Shown in pieces: positions 56,201 to 64,000 of a stretch of 64,000 bases of DNA. The stretch comes from Symsagittifera roscoffensis. Taxonomy: Eukaryota > Xenacoelomorpha > Acoela > Convolutidae. How positions within the stretch are numbered: the first letter of the stretch is position 1; every line of letters starts with the position of its first letter. A program made the position numbers and the translations under genes. Under the pieces are notes generated by a model that was not told where the DNA came from, did no database searches, and saw only the letters and a program-made list of their open reading frames with translations. The DNA lies in contig NC_087064.1 in NCBI RefSeq assembly GCF_963678635.1, forward strand, positions 51,912,684 through 51,976,683, read 5' to 3'.

Positions 56201-56540
56201 CAGTTGATGATGTATTTTTAACCAAATTTTCCAGATACAATCCTTTTCTCGCTTTTCTGTACAAATTTTATAGAACTGCTTTTCGTTTAGGAGCTGTTGA
56301 AATGAAAAAAATTAAGTTAGATCTTACTGCATACAACTTCAGATGGTGTTTTACCTAAAGAAGAATGTAAGCACATGATTGTAACAGTGAGCCATATTAA
56401 AAGCTTTAGGCAGATAATTTTTGATTATTTATTCGACAAGGAGGCGACTTCAAATTCTCGTTTGCTATATTGAGCTTTCTATACACACTAAGAAGTCAGC
56501 AAAATTAGAAACCTCAAAAGAACAACCTGGTGCGTTTTAC
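53135..56540 (+). repeat. Tandem array with a 947-bp unit
   Basis: The marker CGTTCGAAA-GCGCTC occurs at 53135, 54188, 55136 and 56083. Units 54188-55135 (948 bp) and 55136-56082 (947 bp) are almost identical. The unit before them has a 250-bp piece of module M in its place (about 53935-54187), and the unit after is partial. Each full unit holds two TTTCAGATCTGAAA palindromes (for example 54817-54862 and 55764-55809). Open frames in the array repeat with the unit and are not protein genes as far as I can tell. Confidence 0.92.
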
Positions 56541-58757
56541 GATTTGCGAACTAGATTTGGTAGCATCTGAAATTTCATATCTACTTTTTTGTTTTTTAAA
56601 AATTAAAATCAATGGGTTGGACGTATTCGTTTTCATTGAAGTCTTGTCTTTTTTTAAAAAAATTTGCACTCAATTCTGTTTAAACGCCACATCACTATTC
56701 AAATAACGAATCACCTTTAAATAATTTCCGTTGCTTTTCGGCCATTAAGTTTGCTGGAATAAATTTTATTTCATCATGACAAAATCCTTTTGACTGTAAT
56801 GTTTTCTTGAAAGTTAAAGAATTTTAAACTGATATGTGTTCTTGGAAAGCTAAAAAGATTCAATATTTTTTGGTCAATTTATTGGTTTCCATGTTTGCTT
56901 TTTCCAAGCTTCTGTCGGCTATGTTTTTTTAAGGTTTATGTATACGAAACTGTTTTTATCGTCAATTTTTAGGGAAGGAGGAGATCATGAAGGAGAATGA
57001 AAGAAGGAGAACGAAAGAAGAAGATCATTGGAAAAAACTTCTCAAATTAAAACCTTGTTAATAAAACCTTGTTGATCATAATTTACTGATTTTTTTTCAT
57101 GTTTTCAACTTTTTGAACCGAAACCAACGTGTTAAAGTAATCAAATCAACCAAGCTGAGTGAAAAAACTACGTCAATTGTGGGAACTTTTAAGACTAGGA
57201 ATAGCCAAGAAAAAAAAATTTTAGATCTGAAACTAGATCTGGAATAGATTTTTTCAGATCTGAAATAGCTAAGAAAAACAAAATTTCAGATTGAATTTAA
57301 ATCTGAAATAGATTTTTTCATTGTTTTAGTCGACGAATACCTCAAATCTGACTTTAACTCCAGTAGTTTCTTGCCACCCAATACTTACAGGTTTTTTGTC
57401 TTAACTTATCTCAGTTTAATTTTTTCTTTGAGGAATCAAATTGTTTTTGCATTGCCTCTTGCTAGTTAGGATCTGCTGAACTATCTGTTAGGTTTCCATT
57501 AGCTTTCGAAAAAGCGCTCTGCTATTGTTTACGTTGTTTTGCTCTTCAGCTACTGTTTGTTCTCGACGTAGATTATCAAATTTTTAATATTCTTGCACTT
57601 TCCTTCATTCTCAAATCTTTTCAGTTGAGGAGGTATTTTTATCCGTATCTTCCAGATACAATCCTTTTCTCGTGTGTCTGTTTATTTTTTACAGAACTGC
57701 TTTTCGTTTAGGAGCTATTGAAGTGAAAAAGTTTGATTGAGGTCAAGTTAGATCCTACTGCATGCAACTTCATATGGCGTTTTGCCTACAGAAGAATGTA
57801 AGCACATGATTGTAACTGTGAGCATTATGGCAGATAATATTAAAAGCATTAGGCAGATAACTTTTGATCATTTATTCGACAAGGAGGCGACTTCAAATTC
57901 TCGTCTGCTAGATTGAACTTTCTATACACCACTAAGAAAAATGTTTAAGATTTATTTTGGTCGTTCTGACAAATCTAGTATTCTCATTTTCACGGTTATT
58001 TTAATGATTATCAAAAGTCTCTAATTTTAAAAACGTTTTCAGAGCTTATCTCATCCCTGTGGAACATAACTATGCAGAAGATACTTCAAACTGCTCAGCA
58101 AACAGTTTTAGAGGTCTTGATATGAGTATACTAACCTACCCTGATGTTGTCATCCAACAATTGCTGTTTTCAAATTTATAAGCTTGCATTATAACAAAAA
58201 TGAAACCTAAGTCACCAAATGATTGCCGTTTTTTTAAAACGCTTGGTGATTACTTTTTGCAGTCTAGGTCTATCAAAATATTTCAAGATCACTCCGGAAA
58301 CATCGCAAGTTTTGCCAACGTTGCTTTTTTTAAGGTCGTTAAAACCAAAATTATTTTCTATCTAGAGCCTGCCTAAGTTATTCCCAGATATGTAACTCTT
58401 TCGATTTGCATACTTGTTCAATTTTACTTTTAGCATAAAACGCTCATCGACTGCAGGCTCGCTTAAGACCTTGTTCATTTTCCAATAAATTTACAATTAT
58501 TCGTCAAAAGAAAGAAAAGTTGTCGCTTTTACCAGAAAAAACCATTACATCAATTTTCGACTTGATGATTTCAATTTATTCCTTTACCTTACTCGGGTTT
58601 TAGAAAACCTGAATATTCTATCAAACCAAAGCTAAACGTGGTGTTGCCCTGCGTAAAGTCAACCTCCCCGTTTCCTCCAGAGTAAAAATTAAAAATTATA
58701 ATCACAAAACTTATCGCATTCTTAATTGAGTACCTACGTTTGATAATCTAAGAAGGA
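56537..58757 (+). repeat. Segmental duplication D2, copy 2
   Basis: Second copy of 47365-49497. It carries a short extra stretch (CCTTGTTAATAAAACCTTGT, about 57053-57090) and a 22-bp local insertion near 57830 (TTATGGCAGATAATATTAAA). It ends at GATAATCTAAGAAGG, where unrelated sequence starts. Non-coding. Confidence 0.9.
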
Positions 58758-58759
58758 TC

Positions 58760-59030
58760 TGAACGGTTGTGAATTAACCACAACGTCAGCGTTTTTGCAC
58801 AACTGGCGTTCACGTAAAAAAAACTATTACCATATTAAGCAGTAGACAACAGCATGTCGAAGATTGTTCTTTCTTTTCGGTGTACTGTTGTCTTTTTCCG
58901 ATTTTAAAAAAATTCACTACGATCAGAATTAAAATGACTAAATAAGGATGAAATTCTCTCGTTGCAACAAAGAGTTTAAATTGGAAATTTTTATAAACTT
59001 GCAGGTTTTTTAGCTAGTCATTTTAATCGT
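58760..59030. other. No gene seen
   Basis: Short AT-rich stretch between the repeat block and the 3' end of the LINE; it may be the LINE 3' tail, but no A-tail or microsatellite is obvious on the minus strand. Confidence 0.35.
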
Positions 59031-59034
59031 TTAT

Positions 59035-60880
59035 CTACCTTCTTTGTGGGTGTGCGTCATTTTTACCCTCTGTTTCTTTGTTAACTGTGCGCTTTTTGCA
59101 GCAATCCTTCAAAGTTTTGTCTTCTCTGTGAATTGTCTCATCCCAGGTCCAGGTAAGTCTATTTGAGGTAATGGTGCCCATCGTCCGCCACAGTGATATA
59201 CCGACACAAAGCTCTCCACTGCTTCCTTTTTGTGCCACGTCTTTGCATCGTTCACACCACTCACTCTCCCATGTCTTGATCGTAGTTTTGGGCGGCTTCA
59301 GATGATTTTTAGTTTCATCACGAACTATTTTGAATCACGATTTTCTGCTGCAACCTGGGGGTCGTCACCAGACGTCTCCTTTTTCAAACTCTAGGGAAGT
59401 ACTTGGGATCTCCGAGGGGTCCAAGCCAAGACCATGATCGAGTCAATTCAACCTTCTGAATTGCATGGTCAATGCTATGCTTTTATCCAGTTTTGCTTTC
59501 AGCCTCATGTCTTATGTTGGTAGGTTGTATCCATTGTTGAGAATGTTTTGCAAGCACTTGCTTTCAAAGGCTTCCATTCGGTTGATATCAGATTCTTCGA
59601 TGGGCCAAGTTTCGAATCCATAAAGCAGAACATTTCTGACACAGGCATTGTAGATTTTGGATTTATTGCTTTCGAGACTTTTTCTACGATTCCAAGTGTG
59701 CTTTAAACTGTTTAATTTTCCGGCTGCCATTCCAACCCGGGTTTTGACCTCTTTTGATATATCGCCATTCAATTGGATTCTACTTCCCAAAGACACAAAG
59801 TCTTCTATACCTTCTATTTCTTGGTTGTTGACAGTAAAATTCTAGACAATGCTGTGAGAGCAGAACTTGGTCTTGTCAATTTTTTTTCGAGTCCAACGCA
59901 TGTTGCGTTTCGAGCAAATCGATCAAAGAGCTTCTGTGCGTCCTCCGTATTATCGTCGAACAAGCAGATGTCATCTCCAAACTCCAGATCCTCAACAAGC
60001 ATATCGTCTAGTGCAATTCCCAGATTTTCTCCTTCGAGGGCTCTGGATATTGCCTAAACGATTGTCAGATGAAAAAACAAGTGTGCCAGATTTACCATTG
60101 TCTGACACCACTGATAGTACTAAAATTTCTTGAAATGCTATTGAAGACTCTCACTTGACTCACTTGACCGTAAATTTCAATGTACATAGACTTCAAAAGG
60201 TTTATTAGACTATCTGTTAGACCAAGGTTGCGACGAACTTTCCAGATACTCTCTCTATCTACACTATCGAACGCTGCTTTGAAGCCAATGAATATCAGAT
60301 TTGTTTCGTTTATAAAGTGTCTTCTTTGTTCTAAGGCTTGGCGGATTGAGAAAACTTGGATCCGGCAGCTTCGTTTGGGTTTAAAGCAGCCTGGTTTTTC
60401 ATTGCTTACCTCTCGAATGCATGCAGGCTCAAGTCAATTTTTAAGTATCACTTCGAGACTTTCAAAGGCTTTTACAACAGAGATGTTCCTCTGTAGCTGC
60501 CACAAACCGCATTATCGCCTTTTTTGTTTACTGGTATTATTCCAGCTGTTTTCCACTCTTGGGGAATTTCAACCTGTACCCAGACTTTGCCCATGAGATC
60601 GGTTAGCTTGTTTGAAATTTCTTCGCCGCGATCCTTCAGCAGTACTGGGGTATGTCGTCGACCCTTGTACCTTTATTTCGTTCGAGTTTTTGAATGGCAT
60701 TGGACACCTTCATAGTGGTTGGTGGTTCAATGCCTTGTCTATCTCGCATGGTGTCTCAATGCCCTGTTTATCTCGCATGATGTCTATCTCGTCTCTGAGT
60801 TTCGATTTCGCGTGTGCTTTTTTTCAAGGTGACTTCTCCCTTTCACAGCTTTTTGGGCGAACGATTTTTTTGACAGTCAG
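59035..60880 (-). pseudogene. LINE (non-LTR) retrotransposon, reverse-transcriptase ORF, broken
   Basis: Minus strand, several frames. From the 5' side: PPTTMKVSNAIQKLERNKGT, GDNAVCGSYRGTSLL (usual KKGD-x-xNYRGIxLL), then RRHFINETNLIF-like text and FIGFKAAFDSVDRESIWKV (usual FxDFKKAFDSV), then LEFGDDICLFDDNTEDAQKL (FADD-type catalytic motif with F-G-DD), FVSLGSRIQLNGDISKEV, KIYNACVRNVLLYGFETWPI and the C-terminal DVAQKGSSGELCVG with TWTWDETIHR. The order fits LINE RTs of the RTE/CR1-like kind. Stops and frameshifts throughout show it is dead. Endonuclease and 5' part are missing. Confidence 0.85.
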
Positions 60881-60889
60881 TTATTCTTG

Positions 60890-63800
60890 ACTCCGGACTT
60901 ACCCTTCATATCTGGGAATCAGGGCCTATAACTTCTCAGGTTTTGCAGAAAAAATGTAATTAAGAGAAATTGAAATATGTTGGCGTTTCCAGTAGTAAAT
61001 TGAAATAACTCATTAAAAAAACGATTTGCACAATTTTGCTCGAAGTTCTGACACAAACCGAGGAAAAGCGGCAGAAACTCTTTTAATTTTCAACCAAATA
61101 AGCTCCAATAATACAAACCCCAGTTCGGTATGCTCAAAATTTTGCCTTAACGTTAGAATAATTGACAGAAAGAGGAAGAAGAAACTTGCATGACGTGCGG
61201 TTCAACACAGGCAAAACTTTGCAGCTAGCAAAAACAAATTGAGATTGAACCAACTAAGCCAAAAGCATTAGTTGAAAAAGGGAAAGTACAAAATCTGTTT
61301 CAAAAAATTAGTTAAAAAACAAACAACATCAAAAACCTGTAGTTATTTACCGAGCGGTCACTAAGCCGACAATACTTGGGAATGAATTCTAATTTGCTCA
61401 ACTCACCAATTAGTTGTCATTAGCGAAAGCCAATAATGGGTTGCTAAAAAGTAACAAAATGCTATCCTTATTGTTTATACGAAGACAAAGCGGAGCGGAT
61501 CGCCGCATTTGATGCAATACAGCGCAACCGTACCCTTGAAAGCTAGTGAACAGGAAATGAGGCGGAATCAAACTAAAGTTAAAAAAATAAACTTTTTTGT
61601 AAATTCAGTTTCACAGAAACAGTTTGATCAAATGAGTTTTACAACTTTATACTTCTTTAATCACACCCAATTGTTTTTTTTTAATTACTGGCCAACTTTA
61701 GCCCTTTGAAACGACGCCAAAAGAACTTAAGCAGAATCAGTTTTAAATCATTCAAAATCTAACTTGGTAAATTGGCAAGTCAACAGGAAGACAGTGAATC
61801 AAAGTACGAATCGTTTGATCAGAACAAAATTCCAGGTTAGAAAAAAAGAGATGAAAGAAAAGTTATCAAGCAAATAACTATCATACAAAATTTTTCTCGG
61901 AGAGAACGAACTTCATACGTACTAAGAAACAAGGTTCAGCTTAAACTTTTGCCCAGAAATTTTTCCCAGAAAAATAAAAGTCTGAAAGTTTATTTTTTCA
62001 ATTCAGTTTTTTTGCTTTCTTGGAATTTTTTCCTTCAGTTTTATACAAATCAAAAAGAACAAAGTCCAGCTGGTTCTCAAAACCAGACCTTAGGTAGCAA
62101 AGATAACCTCACATTGAGATCGATTAGGAAATAGCCTGGAAGCTGTTTACCGGGAGAACATTTTTCCCGATTACAAGCATTTGTCTCGCAAGCGTAATTA
62201 AACGAACCAAAAAATTTGTTTGCTGAGTTTTTTGAATTGTTTTGTCTTGCAAAATAACATTCATGTCAACCTAATTCCATATAACAGCGCACAAACAATT
62301 TGTAATACCAATTAGCAGCGCTCAAACTGAAAACGAAAAAATTGCGCAAACAAAGAGTCCGTGCAAATTAGAGTCCATTCGGTACAATTTCAAGTATTGT
62401 GATTGCAGCTGTTGTAATCATAATATTTTTTGTATTCGAAACTTTTTTTTTGAGTTTTCTCATTCAAAAACATTGAAACTTGAACACCGCTTCGCAACAC
62501 TTGCCAAGAAAAAATGCGCTAAAATGGAAAAAAACGGCTTTTGAATAAGTTCTAGTAAAAAAACGCTAGTCTATTTGCATTGATGCATCAATTTTCTGAA
62601 AATTCAAACATTGGCAGAAAATTCATATAAATCACAATACTTAACTAAATTTTTGCCATTTGCGCGCTGTAATAAATTTTTGCGAATTTCAGCAAAGCTG
62701 CGCTGAACTTCTTTTTTCATTTATGTGCACCAATTTTTCAACGCGTGGACAAACAAGTGACGTCGGATCAAGTAGAGTAATGAATATAGCCTTGAGAATG
62801 GGGAATAAAAAAATAGGAAAATATGTTTTTTTTCTTCAAGAAATATTCTTTGTTTGCAAACCAAAATGCTTCACAGCAACCAATTATCAATTAACAGAAA
62901 ATTACTTGGTTTACTATTATCAAAACATAGACAAAACAATTAAAAGTAATAATAAACACGAGATAGCTGAAATCAATTGATTTTGTTTTGATTTATTAAA
63001 CTTTCAACTTATATGTAGAATTCTTATCTTAAAAACTTAACTTTTTAACGACTATTTTAGGATTAGGACAAAATTTGAATCAGTAAGAATATATTTGAAT
63101 GAATAGGTTAGTTTTTATTCCATTCGGGGCTTACATAAATAAATAAATTTTTGAAACAACAAGGCAAAGGTAATCTTATTTCATTTCAAACGATTCAGAA
63201 GAACGATTGAAAATTTAAAACTGAAAAATTACTAGAATTCTTAAAATCAAAAAATCATTCAGGAAAAAATTGGATGTAAAACATGTATTTTTCACTAAAT
63301 TATTTACATAGTATGACAAGCTAGCCGGAAGGAAAGAAGAAGAAGAAAAAATCGATGAAAGTACTAGAAATACAAGAAATTGGGTAAACCAAAAACCCAT
63401 ATTTTTTTCGAATGAAGTCTAGGTAGATAGCACTGCAATGCATCGAGAAATTTGGTCAATTAATCGAGATACGCAGTGTCAAGATCTAAATACATTTCGA
63501 GATCAAAAATAAAAAGTTGCTTATCTGGCATGAAGCACATGTGAAACTTCGATTGAAAAAAAAATATTTGAAATATTGTTTATTTTATTGTTCTAGGAAA
63601 TGTATTCCATAATTGTTTCAATTTTTGCACTGTTATTTCAAATTTTGCGCTAGTTTTTTCAAATGTTAATGTATTATCTGAAAAACTTAGTGCAAAATTC
63701 AATTTACAATATTTATTTCAAATAGTAATACAATAGATTTTGCAAAAATGAAACTGGAATATACAGCATTTTTTGTGTAGTAGAAAAATAATAGCTAAGA

Positions 63801-64000
63801 ATTGCATCAACAAATGAGACAGATCGAGACGCTGAATTACCCATGTTACTCACAAGGATTCGTTAAATTAAATTACACGTTAAGCGAAAGAATTTTCATC
63901 AAAAGGGTATATACAAATTTTTTAGCGGACATCACTAGCTTATCAAGGCGGGTAAAAATAAAAAAGCTTTACTTTGCCAAATGTCAAGAATTTAGTTTGA
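60890..64000. other. No gene or known repeat recognised
   Basis: AT-rich DNA with short frames only (for example 62660-62980) and no domains. It lies upstream of the LINE and outside the duplicated block. Confidence 0.4.

Noticed and set aside
42508-58757. LTR retrotransposon explanation for the direct duplicates
   Set aside because: No gag or pol, no TG...CA ends, and inverted plus tandem copies do not fit a pair of LTRs.

Overview
The window looks like AT-rich, gene-poor nuclear DNA from an invertebrate animal. Coding sequence comes in short pieces joined by GT-AG introns, and everything else is dense in eukaryotic transposable elements (FLYWCH-MULE, Tc1/mariner, hAT-type MITEs, Ty3/gypsy, LINE) and complex repeats. 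There are no bacterial-style operons, and most long open frames are chance frames in AT-rich DNA. I cannot name the species; crustacean and tunicate are only guesses.

The one host gene I can support well is on the minus strand: a peptidase M1 (aminopeptidase N-like) type II membrane protein. Five exons are clear: 39279-38817 (cytoplasmic tail and membrane anchor), 25187-24993, 9448-9220, 8975-8836 and 8608-8436. Three more are tentative: 8312-8228, 6942-6812 and 6158-5978. Reading-frame phase is compatible across every junction. Introns 1 and 2 are about 13.6 and 15.5 kb and are full of transposons. The usual FDEP motif is present as CLDEP, but I found no good GAMEN or HExxH, so this may be a non-catalytic M1 homologue, or catalytic exons may have been missed.

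Layout. 0-5.2 kb: MITE fragments, a strong hairpin at 1.25 kb, a possible small exon at 1.65 kb, a possible membrane-protein exon at 2.7-2.9 kb and a cluster of short hairpins at 3.85-5.0 kb. 5.3-9.5 kb: 3' part of the M1 gene. 11.3-13.75 kb: a broken FLYWCH-MULE transposon with recognisable terminal inverted repeats. 15.9-16.6 kb: CTTGCAAGAT-rich repeats. 18.6-18.9 kb: a Tc1/mariner transposase fossil. 21.3-24.7 kb: an interspersed repeat, here called family C, partly in head-to-tail array, with one insertion that can be compared with an unoccupied duplicate of its site. 27.5-27.9 kb: ATCGATTATAAT-rich repeats. 31.9-32.5 kb: an old tandem repeat of about 160 bp. 32.64 kb: a tRNA-like sequence. 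34.66 kb: a complete hAT-type MITE. 35.8-38.1 kb: a broken Ty3/gypsy element (gag, zinc knuckles, protease, start of RT) plus an inverted fragment of a second copy. 41.4 kb: a perfect 103-bp inverted repeat.

From 42.5 to 58.8 kb lies a 16-kb mosaic of non-coding modules duplicated in direct, inverted and tandem (947-bp) arrangement, marked by palindromic TTTCAGATCTGAAA sites. One duplicate carries a complete hAT-type MITE with an 8-bp target duplication, and the other duplicate is its empty site. At 59.0-60.9 kb is a degenerate LINE on the minus strand. 60.9-64.0 kb shows nothing I can name.
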